The position numbers and the translations under genes were made by a program. From contig CM043800.1 of NCBI GenBank assembly GCA_023974075.1, positions 28,721,452 to 28,785,451 of the forward strand: a stretch of 64,000 nucleotides of DNA. Reading direction: 5' to 3'. The DNA is from Chaenocephalus aceratus (lineage: Eukaryota > Chordata > Actinopteri > Perciformes > Channichthyidae). Shown here piece after piece: positions 40,901 to 52,449 of this stretch (the stretch's first letter is position 1; each line of letters begins with the position of its first letter). The notes below the pieces were generated by a model. The model searched no databases. It was not told the origin of the DNA and was given only the letters and a program-made list of their open reading frames with translations.

Positions 40901-43900
40901 AGTCCATGTTAAGTGATTTTGTGATCTTAAGATGTCCCACCTTCAATTCAGTATAGTTCATTCATTAAAGGTGGGGTAGGTAAGTTTCAGAAACCGGCTC
41001 GAGATACACTTGTTGTTATATTCCATGGAATGCTCTTAACATCCCGATAGCAATGAATATCCAAAAAAATCCATAAAAAAAATGTCATCTGTAGAAGCCG
41101 TAACTGTAAAAAGTACAACCAATCCGTTTAGCCGGGCCGGCTAAACGGATTGGATGGCCTACCTGCCTGTCAGCCTCCATCGGGGCACAAATTTATCTCG
41201 TGCCCTCATTGGTCATGTGCGCGTTCGTGTGTGTTGGAGGAGGGCTCTATAAGGAAGTGGCAGATTTTCTCCGGTTGTGTATTTTCAAATTCTAGCGATC
41301 TCGAGCCGGTTTCTCAAATGTACCTACCCCACCTTTAAGCTGGGGGGACTCTGAGACAATACAAAAAAGAATGATTAAAATCAGACCAACAGAGGCCAAG
41401 ATACTGCCTTGACTGGTAAAGTCAAGCTCCAAATACAACAGACCCTACATTTCCCATAATGAAAACTCGATAGCATCTTTTATTAAAATCATTCATTTGT
41501 CAGCTTTTGAGACTTCCATTTTATAGCAGAAAGCCTGCATTACATCTGTATGCAAATACATCAACAGCAGGAGGTTGTTTGTCGCATAATGGGAGTTGTG
41601 GGATCAAGTGTTTGTGCAGCATCTATGTATTGATTTATATTTTTTTATAAAATATGACCATTCTGTGAAATATGAGTAAACTATGATAAACGAGTTTTAC
41701 AAATTTCTGGAAGTACGCTTCTAAATTCCTGCAATACCCGAGAGTATTCTGAAAAGGTTCAGGTTTAAACTGCCTCATATTTAACGAGCCTTTCTGTCTT
41801 TTCTTCCCAAGTTTTACCTCCAATTATTCCTAACAGCTAATGATGGAGGGTTCAACTACAACTGAGTGCAGAACATTGCCATTAAAAAGCGTACTAAAAC
41901 AAATTAGATAAAAGTGCTTTAATTTACATTAATTGGTATTGTGTAATACAAAATGACTCTCCCAGTGACAGGCAGTACATCTGTGACCGCTCGTCCATCG
42001 AGACGCTCTCCAGCGCCAACACAGCTAGCCGAATCCACAGGGAGCACATCAGAGAGGAGCTGAGCCCTCAGGAGGAGGAGGGCAACCCCATGGCCCTGCA
42101 GTCAGGTCTGGGACAAAGACACGTTATTACACACACTGCACATAAAGTTGTTTAAATCTAGGGTTTCTTGAGATTTAGAAATCACCCAGTCTCTGTCCTG
42201 TAAATAATTTAGTACGGTTAAAAGGCCCATGTCCTTGCCTCTGCAGAGTAAATTCTTCTCCCCGAGGAGTTTTATATCGGTTGCTCAGAAATGTCACAGC
42301 CTTTTCCCGAAGTGAAATTACACACCACTGAGAATTGATTTACTTATCTATGATTTAGAGGAAATTGTTGGAGCTGTTTCCGAATGTCTACAGACAAGAC
42401 TATGAAATAAAACAAGTTTGGTTAAACACAAACATGTTGTTATGTCCTCTCCCAATACAAGATAAACTTAACAGCTTACAATCTAAAGGCAACTGGTCCA
42501 AGTGCGTGTCTTCCTGTGGTTTTGGGGGTCAGTTATTAATGGTCATCATCATAACATTCGTAATATTCTCCAAGATTATTGTTCTTAAATTAGGCATATC
42601 CTCTTTAATCCCTTTCCAGCCTGCTGTACGGTTCTGACTGAGCTGAGTCTGGATGACACATCTGCTCAGCACATTGTGCAGGTATGGAACATACACAGAG
42701 AGCACGACAGTTCAGAGGATTGGAGTGAATATGTTCACCATCATATCAAATCACAAGGTTTAAATATTGTGTGAACTAAACGTGACATTCTTTTCTTAGG
42801 AAAATGGGGTCTATATAATCGTAAAGTTGATTTTACCACAAAACCAAAGACCGAAGCGCACATCTTTACAGGTATTTGGCTTGATGTAGGAATTCAATTA
42901 CATAATATTGTGGATGTAGATCATGTAACCTCTTAAAACCCGAGGTCACCGAGCCTTCGCAGCAGCTGGCCCGAGGCTCTGGAACAGTCTGCCCCTCCAT
43001 GTGAGGTCGGCCCAGACCCTAGGGGTTTTTAAATCCTCACTAAAGACACACTTCTTCTCTCTGGCCTTCTAGTCAGAGCTGAGTACGACACCTGACATTT
43101 CCCTGTGTTTTTTTTTTTTTATATTTCTGTTATTAATTATTGTCTTTTATTGTGTTCGTAGTAAAGTGTTTTTATTACATGTACAGCACTTTGGCTCGAC
43201 CAAAAATTGGTTTTAAATGTGTTATATAAATAAAACTTGATTTGATTTGAATTAAATTAACACATCTGTACATTTGTTTGCATTTTGACAGTGCTATGCA
43301 TTTCGGACCCTTCGGTTTCTCTTTAGTGTGGAAAGAAACCGACATCTGTTTAAGAGGTGATGTTATATCATTAAGGAAAAAAAGAACATGTATTGCCTTT
43401 CGTTCATTTCATACATGAATCTTCCAAATGTAGCTATTTTGGGAAATCTGTTTTGGAAGAATTCTCTTCACATGTTCCCCAGTGCTGTTATGTAATCTCT
43501 TATCCATTTCAGACTCTTTCCACAGACCTCTTTGAGTTGTTTATTGATGTTGGACATTATGTGCGGGACCTCACGGCCTACGAGGGGCTGCAAACCAAAG
43601 TTTCACTGTACACTGTAAGAGAACAGCTTCTAAATGGATTCCACTGTTTATGTTGCAGTTTCTGGCTTTCAAATAAAAATATTACTGTGATTAGACATGA
43701 ATAAAACTATAAAGTTTGACAAGGAGGATTATTTACCTTGCAAATGGATGGAGTTCTGTGTATATGTGATACAGGAAGAGGAAGTGGACAGTCTAAAAGA
43801 GAGCATAGAGACTGTGGACCAGAACCGACCTCCCCTTAAAGTCATCAACGGTTACTCCATACTGGACCATCTGGGCACCGGCGCCTTTGGAAGTGTCTTT

Positions 43901-46359
43901 AAGGTACGACTAACATCCTTGGACAATTACGTTTCTTTGTGACACAATACAAGAGTTTAGGTGTTTCATATCAAGTTTCTTTTGGCTCCAATAAAACAAT
44001 ACTTATACTCTATGACAGGTCCGAAAGCAGAGTGGCCAGAACCTCCTTGCTCTGAAAGAAGTGAACCTCCATAACCCGGTGTTTGGCAAAGACAAGAAGT
44101 CGAGAGACAGTAACGTGGAGACAATAATCTCTGAGCTCACGATCGTCAAAGAACAGGCAAATTAATGTAGTGACTGACACACTATCTTACAGCCAAGAAC
44201 AGCCGTGGTTTGTGTATTTATGTATTTTTTGATTCTCCTTCTTTAGATGATGCACCCAAACGTTGTTAAATATTACAAGACATTTTGGAAGGTAAGGATC
44301 ATTTTAGCTGAAAGCTTTAGAAATGAATACAACAAAGTTCAAAGCCTAAATAACATTTGTTTTAGGCGACAGGCTGTACATTGTGATGGAGCTGATCGAG
44401 GGAGTGCCACTGGCTGAACATTTCAACTCTCTGAAGGAGAAGCAGCAGAAATTCACAGAAGACAGACTTTGGAATGTTTTCATACAGGTAACAGTTCTCC
44501 TTTTTGGGAAATCTTCACCTGGTTAAGTATTAAAAAAACACAACATATTGAATACTGTTTTACAAACTGGTCGTTGCTTGTGCCACAAACCTGAAACCAA
44601 TAGAACAGCTGTACAAGAGAGCTATCAAGGTGTTTGACAGAAAGCCTTATTCATACCACCACTGTACCATCCTTGAAAAAACACAATTTCTTGAGTTTTG
44701 ACCATTTAAGTCTTTTAAAAGTATGTGGCTTTATTTATAAATGTTTGCATGGACTGGCCCCCCCCCCCCCTTAGGGGAATTCATCCACAGAAAAACACAC
44801 TGGACGCTGCACTAGGTCAGAAACCAGAGGAGACTGTGAAGTCTACCGTAGACGGACCACTTTTGTACAACATGTCCTTCCATTAAAAGGCAGCTCATTG
44901 TGAGACTGAGATACGGATTGTCCCACTCTCAAGGTTTTAAAGGTCAACTCAATGAATGGTTAAGAAACAAACAGACGTGCAATCACCGTTAAATGCACTT
45001 TAATACAGGGGTATCTTCTCTCGCACTTTAGGTAGCTCTTGTATCTTCTCTTGCACTTTAATATGTTGTTGCTGCTAGATTGTATTACCATGTGATAAAT
45101 ACTTGGGTATGTTGCTCTTGCTCTTTTGCATATCAGGTATTTGTTTTTGCTATGTTTGTAACATGTCATTTTCTTTAATGTTTTTATGTGAGGGACTGCG
45201 GATGGAAATGAGCTCAAAGCTCACTATTACTTTGAACACATTTTATTGTTTTTGTGTTCATTGAAAAAAACAAAAACCTTTACATGACAGAATATGAAGA
45301 TATTCATCATAAGATTTAAATAATGTAAGACCTAAAAACAACCTTTTTAACTCGTGCTTTCAACTGCCAATAATTGAATTAATAATCAATATATCTTCTC
45401 TATGTTTCCTTCAGATGTGTCTGGCACTGAGGTACCTGCACATGGAAAAGAGAATAGTCCACCGCGACCTCTCGCCTAACACATCATGCTGGGGGAGAAG
45501 GACAAAGTCACCATCAGTGAGTGTCACCAGTTTATTACGCTCCCTTTCTTTTCTGATACGCTTGTAACCGAAGTCTTTCTTCTACTTTTAGCTGACTTTG
45601 GCCTCGCTAAGCAGAAACAGGAGAACAGCAAGCTAACTTCAGTGGTCGGCACCATCCTTTACTCCTGGTGAGGAAATTCATTCTGAGCATCAGGCTACTG
45701 CTAGCTACAGTAAAGGACTTCTCAATGAACTCTAGAATAAAATCTGTTGAAATTGTGTAATATATGTTTTCTCAAGCATCCATCCATCCATCCATCCATC
45801 CATCTTCTCCCGCTTATCCGTGGTCGGGTCGCGGGGGTAGCAGTTCCAGCAGAGAGCCCCAAACTTTCTTTTCCCTGGCGACATCAACCAGCTCTGACTG
45901 GGGGATCCCAAGGCGCTCCCAGGCCAGCGAAGAGAATATAATCCCTCACCTGGGTCCTGGTTTCAAGAATCATAAATGTATTTTAGTTGTTGTGATTTGT
46001 ATGGGCAACCAAATATCTCAAACATGTGAACATTTGTTGTAAGATAAGAAGAAGAAAATTAGAAAAATCCTCTGTGGGTGAACATAACCCTAAAGGAAGT
46101 ATAGCAGAGCTGTTTATACAGCCTGTTAGCAACCTAGACAAAGCGGCAGATACAGCAGCTCAGTGTGTTTATGGTCAGGACAACAGCTGTGTGTGTTCCG
46201 TTGAACATATATGCTCGCGAGGACCAATTTGAGTGGTAATCCCTGAGAGCAAGGAAAGTGGAGACCTTGTTTTAACAGCTAAGGATGGTAAGCATTCATT
46301 TTAGGTATTGGATGCTATAGGGAATCCATTATGAGCGTCCCCTCATCAACGATACAGTG

Positions 46360-46390
<31 letters not shown>

Positions 46391-49300
46391 TGTGTGTTTG
46401 TGTGTGGTGGTGTGTGTGTGTGTTAGTCCAGAGGTGGTGAAGAATGAGCCATATGGAGAGAAAGCAGACGTCTGGGCTTTGGGCTGCATCCTCTACCAGA
46501 TGGCCACTTTACAGCCTCCGTTCTACAAGCACTAACATGCTGTCACCTGGCCAACAAGGTAACATGAACAGAACACACACACACACACCGTTTTTTCTCC
46601 CTGCACTCTATTTATTGTGCTTTGCTTCTTTTAGATTGTAGGGGCCGGTCTACGAGCCAATTGAAGAAGGAGCTTTCTCAGAGAGAGTTACAGATATATC
46701 AGATGGTGAGACTTAAAGAGAAATAATTATTTTTAAACGTTTGGAAAATACTACATTTTGGTCAGTTTTCTATGACGTACATTTCGTCCCATCATTATTT
46801 TGTGTTTTATTGTTATATATTAAAGTAATTTAAAATCAGTCAGGTCTCCAACATACTTTAGTAGGGGTTTTTCTTTCAGGTGCTTGAGTCCAGATCCAGA
46901 CAAGCGGCCAGACATTGTGGCCGTCAGCTCGAGGATCTCTGACCTCATGATGAGGCTGATGGATGCCTCTACACTTCCCAGAATGCACTGGAAAGAAGAG
47001 AGAGAGGAGACAGGAAGAAACAAGCACAGAAGTACTTCCCTGGGAGGGCACAAAAGCAAACTAACTGCTGTCACTCGAAACCGTCTCAGGTAGTGGTAGA
47101 TAGGATTTTGAAAACAAGAGTTGTAAAAAAAACTGTAATTTTTTTGTATTTTCTTTTCGATTTATAGATGTTGCAATCTTTGCAGGAAAATGCTAATAAA
47201 TATGAATATCCAACTCCACGGTCTTCTGGGGCCGGTAGTTCAAACCACAATGAGCAAGGTAACTGTCTCATACTGCACTATCATTTAAAACAGACTAGGA
47301 AGGATTTGGCTTCAAATAAAATAATGACGTGTGTTTTAGATGAGGCCTCAGATGGAGATGATGAGCAATGCAACATCACTAAAGGAAAAACACTACGGTT
47401 AGTGCCCATCATATTCTTCGTGAGGTTGGGTAAGATTTCGTAATTAGTTTTTAATTAGTTTTGTTTTGATCAAAGGACTAACTTCCAGTGCCCGTGTTAC
47501 GCCTGACCGAAATCAGTCTAGGTAAGTATAACATCAAAAAGTACCCATTTCTGTGTGGTCAGTGAGAACTGTGTATTGTTTCGAATTCAGGCACAGTATC
47601 AATATTTTGTCTTGTGAACAACGTATTTGTTAATGTAGCCGATGTTTGTTGATGAATAAACAAAAAACTGTTTAATCGTATCTGACACAATTGACTGATT
47701 TCCCTTTAAATTCTCCTCTCATCTCAGTGGGGATTCTGCTGCTGCTGCCAACATTAAACCAAGACCAGGTGCATATTCAACCGAATGTGAAAGCTCTACA
47801 CAAAATAACTTTAAGCAGACGTTCTAAAAGTTCAAAAATAATGTGTTTACTTCCTGTGTATTTGGCCTCCTTTTTGTCTGTGGTTTTGCCCTTACCTCAG
47901 TGTTAGCAGGGATCTGTGTTTCCCAGAAGAAAGTCCGGCAGATTGATGATCCCATCCAGAGGCTCCTCGTGCAGATGCACAAAATTTATTACATCGACTC
48001 AGGTACAGTAACATAAGATTTGTTGTTTTTAGGTCCGTATCAATGTTCCGTTTAACGCTGCAAACATATCTCATCAGTCCAAATGTGTTGACTGTTTGCT
48101 TATTTTTTCCATTACAAAATGCATCATCAAACTTAAAACCACTAGGGCCTCAAGCGCCAAAACAATCAACCTGACTCAGAAATAGTACTTAAATGCAGAT
48201 ATGAAATTACGATTTAAAAAAAGCTATTCCCTTTTTCTTTTCTTTTTTTTTTTAAAAAAATTACAAGCTTCCACCAGCTCCGCACCGCAACTCAAACGAC
48301 GTGTCATTGAAAGATTTAAAAAGTCTCTGTTCCACTTTGGGAGTGATCCATTACAACCTGAAAGTGCAGCTCAGCAAGGTTTGTCACCTTACCCACCATG
48401 GGTATGTCAACATGTTATTTATAGTGTAAACCTCAACTCAGACTTGCTGCAACTTAGCACTTGATTTATTTATTATTTGTGTCTGACAGTCAGGCCACAG
48501 CTCTATCTGATGTAATGTATTATCCATGTTTATTATTAGATAAAGGTGTTAATGTGTACATGAGGTACATTATTTTATGTTTTATTTCCGGAGAGTGTTG
48601 CCGCCCCCTTAATTAAAATGAGGATGTCCTTCCCATTTCCCTGCAGCTCCTCCAGGCCTCTCCAGAGCTGATGGAGTTAGGCTCAGCCTCTTCAGACTGG
48701 TGGCCTCTGCTCCACCACTTCTCAGGAGAGGCTAATGCTGACAGCTCAGGTACAGCGATATTTAAAATGTCCACAGCTACAACAACACTGCAGCTTCTTT
48801 GACAGATCTACTCTTACCCTTAAGCTCAAATGAGAATATGTTTGGAGCATTTTGGCAATTTTATTTAAACTACTTCTAGTAAATCTGGTTGGTAAGCAAA
48901 CCTTATGAAAATTCAAAGTAGTGCCCCTGAGGACATTTCTTGTTTAAATTGTGATGCCAATCTGCTTTCCTCTCTGCTTCTGACAGATGACGGGAATCTT
49001 AAAGATGGAGTCACCTATCAGCAGATGCAGGTCTGTTTTTCTAAGAAGGCCATCTGTATTTTTCTGAAAAAACACTCATTATGTCCACAAAAAAAACCTT
49101 GTCAGTAAAACTTTTTCGGGAAATATACTTATTCAACTCTTATCTTGGAGTTATTGATACCACTTAACATGTATTTCTATTAAATGCTAGCTACATCCAG
49201 GAGCAAGTGTCTTAGCTTAGACTGAAGGCAGGGATAACAACTGCGGCCATTCAAGAAATAGTTCTAGCCCCGTGAAACCCCTCCATGTCATTTTTACACT

Positions 49301-49977
49301 GCCGTTTAAATACATATTACACAAACATGATATGAAAGTGTGGATTAATGGCATTAGATTCAGAATTCACAATGTTACTTTTGGACAGAGCCAGGACAGC
49401 CGGTTTTCCTCAGATTCCAGTTCTAATGCTAAACTATATTTAACATCCAGAGAGGGGTATCAATCTCCTTAACATGCTCGTCAAGAAAGTGACCAAGATT
49501 TCCGAAAACGTTGAACTGTTCCATATTTAAAAAATAATGAATACATATTTGTGTTACCACACAGCAATGCAACATTATGGTTCTGTATAAGTAGGTGTCA
49601 CCTTTCTTTCTCCTTCTGGATCTAATTTTACATGTTGGAATAAAAACATTTAATTTCCGCTTCACAACCATATTGAATGTCTGTCTGCCAGTAACGTGAT
49701 TTCCTGTACAAATGTTTATTTTAGGGGATCATAGAGGAACTGCTGGAGAAGAACAGCTACTACGAAGCAACCCAGCAGGTGACATTCTCCCATTATGACA
49801 TTTCACAACATTCAAGTCATGATTGTATGTAAAATGTAGATATTTGTATGTTCTCTGCAATGGGTGATTTGATTTTTGATCTATGGTATGAGCTGTTAAC
49901 ATGTTTGAAAATAATTGGACTTACTGCTGCTCTGTTCTATATGTTTCTTATTTTAGGATAACAGAGAAAAGAGATGA
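34992..49977 (+). CDS. nek10: NEK10, NIMA-related kinase
   Basis: NEK10 is a ciliary serine/threonine (tyrosine-capable) kinase. Exons: 34992-35062, 35171-35231, 35955-36091, 36565-36660, 36738-36822, 36918-36959, 37057-37135, 37228-37295, 38003-38082, 38155-38241, 40639-40863, 41972-42105, 42620-42681, 42800-42871, 43292-43356, 43513-43614 (armadillo-like N-terminal half); 43775-43903 (G-loop GTGAFGSV), 44019-44156 (LALKEV lysine), 44247-44291, 44366-44487, 45415-45516 (HRDLSPN), 45592-45667 (DFGLAK), 46427-46558 (CPEVV), 46635-46705, 46880-47090 (kinase); 47168-47258, 47340-47397, 47476-47521, 47728-47768, 47901-48002, 48268-48378, 48647-48749, 48977-49030, 49725-49778, 49957-49977 (tail with [15 protein letters not shown]). 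The start at 34992 was chosen because [13 protein letters not shown] aligns with the family N-terminus. The linker after the kinase is shorter than in mammals. Several exons carry 1-base indels, listed in the findings; one donor is GC. Confidence 0.93.
35277..35867. mobile_element. hAT MITE with 8-bp TSD
   Basis: A 591-bp element with ends CAGGGGTGTCAAACTCAA and TTGAGTTTGACACATGTG. The identical, itself palindromic, 8-mer GTCTAGAC lies on both sides (35269-35276, 35868-35875). It is non-coding and lies in a NEK10 intron. The GTGTCAAACTCA termini are common in fish hAT repeats. Confidence 0.88.
36271..36294. repeat. (AT)n short repeat
   Basis: Short TA run in a NEK10 intron. Confidence 0.8.
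38930..38992. repeat. (GT)n microsatellite, interrupted
   Basis: GT repeat with GTTG and GTGG breaks inside the composite hAT element. Confidence 0.95.
39058..39128. repeat. 14-bp tandem repeat
   Basis: Five units of GTGAAAGGCGGTGC; the first has one extra base and the last reads GTGAAAGGCACTGC. Confidence 0.9.
39776..40080 (-). mobile_element. tRNA-type SINE, antisense
   Basis: The right part GGGACTTGAACCGGCGACCC is an inverted tRNA B-box-like region. CCTTGCTCAAGGGCAC and GGAGCAGTGGGCAGC are common body phrases of a fish SINE. It is nested inside the 38414-40520 hAT element. Confidence 0.7.
40969..41334. mobile_element. TTAA-flanked MITE with central perfect hairpin
   Basis: A 366-bp element with ends AGGTGGGGTAGGTA and TACCTACCCCACCT. 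TTAA lies on both sides (40965-40968, 41335-41338). Its centre (41119-41153) is a perfect 17-bp inverted repeat with a single-base loop. It is non-coding and lies in a NEK10 intron. The AGG...CCT termini and TTAA target resemble the 19231-20029 element. Confidence 0.88.
42941..43250 (+). mobile_element. L2-type LINE 3' fragment
   Basis: 42950-43071 translates to [15 protein letters not shown] and [11 protein letters not shown] then stop, the typical C-terminus of L2 reverse transcriptase. The 3' tail ends with TTATATAAATAAAACTTGA. It lies in sense orientation in a NEK10 intron. Confidence 0.85.
44560..45260 (+). mobile_element. LINE remnant (non-LTR RT C-terminus)
   Basis: 44593-44700 reads [20 protein letters not shown] and later blocks like LHGLAPP with frame breaks. 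This is the style of a non-LTR reverse transcriptase C-terminus. A 30-bp duplication (TATCTTCTCTCGCACTTTA) lies at 45012-45061. The clade is not resolved. It lies in a NEK10 intron. Confidence 0.6.
45776..45960 (-). mobile_element. RTE/Rex3-type LINE 3' end with (GATG)n tail
   Basis: On the minus strand the end of an RTE reverse transcriptase ([18 protein letters not shown]) runs into about seven GATG units (CATC on plus). Rex3-type fish LINEs end in tandem GATG repeats. It is 5'-truncated, lies in a NEK10 intron, and creates several spurious plus-strand open frames. Confidence 0.85.
46359..46425. repeat. (GT)n microsatellite at a splice acceptor
   Basis: The GT repeat runs up to TTAG, the acceptor of the NEK10 exon at 46427. 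The pyrimidine tract is therefore replaced by alternating GT. Confidence 0.93.
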
Positions 49978-50845
49978 CGGAGGAACCAATTAACCCTTGT
50001 CCATATGCATCCTCAGATTTAACACAAGCAGTGGGAAAAACACATTTTATTTAAGCATGGAAGCAACGTAACTGAGAAACTAAGTATGTTCTTCTCTTTA
50101 TTACCCAGCTTAGTCCATGTTGTGGTAAGGCGGCTGTAACATGGTCCATCCTTCTCAGCCTGCAAATAGCAATTAATCCATTTTTGGTTGATAAAATCTG
50201 TCACACCGTGTTTTAATGTTAACGTTAATGTTAATCACTTTCCTAAAATCCATAAATTGGCCAAAATATTACTAATCGTTGCAGCAACACCACACCTCTT
50301 TGGTTCTCAGGCATTGATTATTTGTAATAGTTTAGTGGACTGTGTTAATCTATGCATGTACATATACTGTATGTGATGATTGTTATATCCGATTTGTATT
50401 TATTTCAGTCCATGAAAAGTTTATCATATCAAAGAAACAACACACTAAACCTTAAACACTATCCAAAGCTTTTTTTTTCGTGTAAAGTTTCCCTTTTATC
50501 AAAGAGTCTAGCTCTTTAAGTTCTCAGGACCAGACTCAACACTGTGACTGTTCAACTCCTCACTGCAGGACTGCATAACGCAGCATATGTTTCAAAATGC
50601 TCCAAATCCAAACCTTCATCTTCATTACAAGTGAAAGGTTATCATTACTGCTGTTAAAAAAATGATTAACATGTGAAATATACTGTGCTAAACTCACTGA
50701 ATGTTTTTACAGTCATTTTGAAGAATGGAGGGCAGCTGCAGGGACGCTTTCATATGCACTTTGATCCATACGGGATTTATCAGTATAATCTGTAAAATAA
50801 GCTATTTCAAAATGATATACCAAATAAATTATTTATTCCAGACGA
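49978..50845 (+). other. nek10: NEK10 3' UTR
   Basis: Follows the NEK10 stop codon; AATAAA at 50823-50828 is a likely polyadenylation signal. No coding signal was seen. Confidence 0.6.
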
Positions 50846-52440
50846 TGACAAGTTTTCTCTGATCTTTGTTGTAGTGTGTGAAATGTTGCATAATGCATGC
50901 ATCTGTGAATGTGAGAGTTATTTGCTGCACTGCATTCAACTAACCAATACTCTGCTTATTTGTAAGGGATCCCACGCCAAAAACATCTTTACAATCAATT
51001 AGAATGTTATAAGCATATCAAAGTTTATTTAATATGTTCATCTGAAAAGCAAATGCCATATAATGTAGGTGATTAACAAATAGCATTATACACATCTGAA
51101 GTGTAGTGTGAGAAGAAGATTAAATTACCATACATGGAAACACTCAATAACTTTAATGTACTTACTTGCTTTCCAGCACTGATGGTGATGGAGGTTCCAA
51201 ACAAGGTGAAAAAATGCAAATGCAGAAAATATAGTTTTCAGTGATTTATTGAGTAAGTGAAATTACAAAAGCTTACTGGCAGGGGAAGCAAGTCCAACAA
51301 AAGTAACTGAGAATCTGAGCAGGCAACAGGTCAGGCCGGGTTGCAGATTTACAGGTGCAGGTGGCTGAAAGGGGCACGAAGCAGCAATGACAAATGAGCA
51401 GGAATGAGACACATGGTGAGCAGGAGGATGTTGGAGTCAGGTGACCAGGGGAGGAGAGTCCGAGGGCATCTAGTGAAGAATGGTAATGGGAGAGATATCT
51501 AGAAGAAGGGTCAGAGGGAGAAATGGGCCAAAAAATAAACACATCTGAAGAAGCTTTTATTCACATACATTAACTGTTTGGTAACAGTCCTGGAATATAA
51601 CTAATATCCGCAAGTTCTTTTACTTACAAACTTTTAAGTAGTATTTTACTTTCCGGCTATTTATACTTCTACTTCACTAGATTTCAGAGGGATAGCCCAT
51701 ATTGCACTTTTTTACTCCACTTAAGGTATTTGAATCACTTAAGTGACTTCAAATAAAAATGCAAAATGGATTCAACAAAATTCATTATTTTGCATCATTT
51801 TAGGTTAAAATGTGACTTTATTAATCCCCAAGGAGAATTTGACCAGCTACACGGCAGTAAAGCAGGCAACATTTAAACTTCACCAGCTTCAACATACTTA
51901 AACTCAGTAACTCAGTGTACATTACACAATAATATAACATTACTTAGAATTAATGAACGCCATTTTTTGGACAATAAATAGTTGTACGGCAAGAATGTTT
52001 ATGCTTTTATTAATATGTCTTGCCTATGTTTAACTTAGGTAAGAACTTGAATGCAGGGTTTTTTACTACAGTTACTTAGAAATGTTACTTAAAGGAAATT
52101 AATACCATTTTACCAAAGTATTTCTTGTTTAATGTTTACTGACTGAGTTTTTGGAAACTTAGATAAATGTATTTGAAATATTTGCGAAGCCACAAGTCAT
52201 ACACTATCACAACAGTACAATTAAGCTTCTTCTTTCTTCTTCTGTACATCTGGATTTATTTGACCCATGAACAGATACAATTAAAAAAGTGATTTGTTGT
52301 TTTCATTGTCCCCATTAACTGTGCTGCAGTGCAGTTTCCTTACAGGGACCACAGGGGGCAGTAATGGGTCCTGACTTTCGAATGAAGACGAGCAGACCGC
52401 TAACATCCTCAAGGCTCAGAAATTACAAAAACTAGCAGCT
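50846..52440. other. Intergenic between convergent NEK10 and RARB
   Basis: No gene was seen. 51600-52130 contains a diverged copy of the repeat at 25826-26320 (TTTTACTTTCCGGCTA, TTTTACTCCACTTAAGG phrases). Confidence 0.5.
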
Positions 52441-52449
52441 TCAGTGAAA

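Noticed and set aside
44757..44772. Long C run as a frameshift signal
   Set aside because: It lies in an intronic LINE remnant, so it has no role in NEK10 translation.
45012..45061. CRISPR-like direct repeats
   Set aside because: Only two copies, in a vertebrate LINE remnant; this is a local duplication.
45747..46042. Plus-strand frames over the CATC repeat
   Set aside because: Antisense of an RTE/Rex3 LINE end; not part of NEK10.
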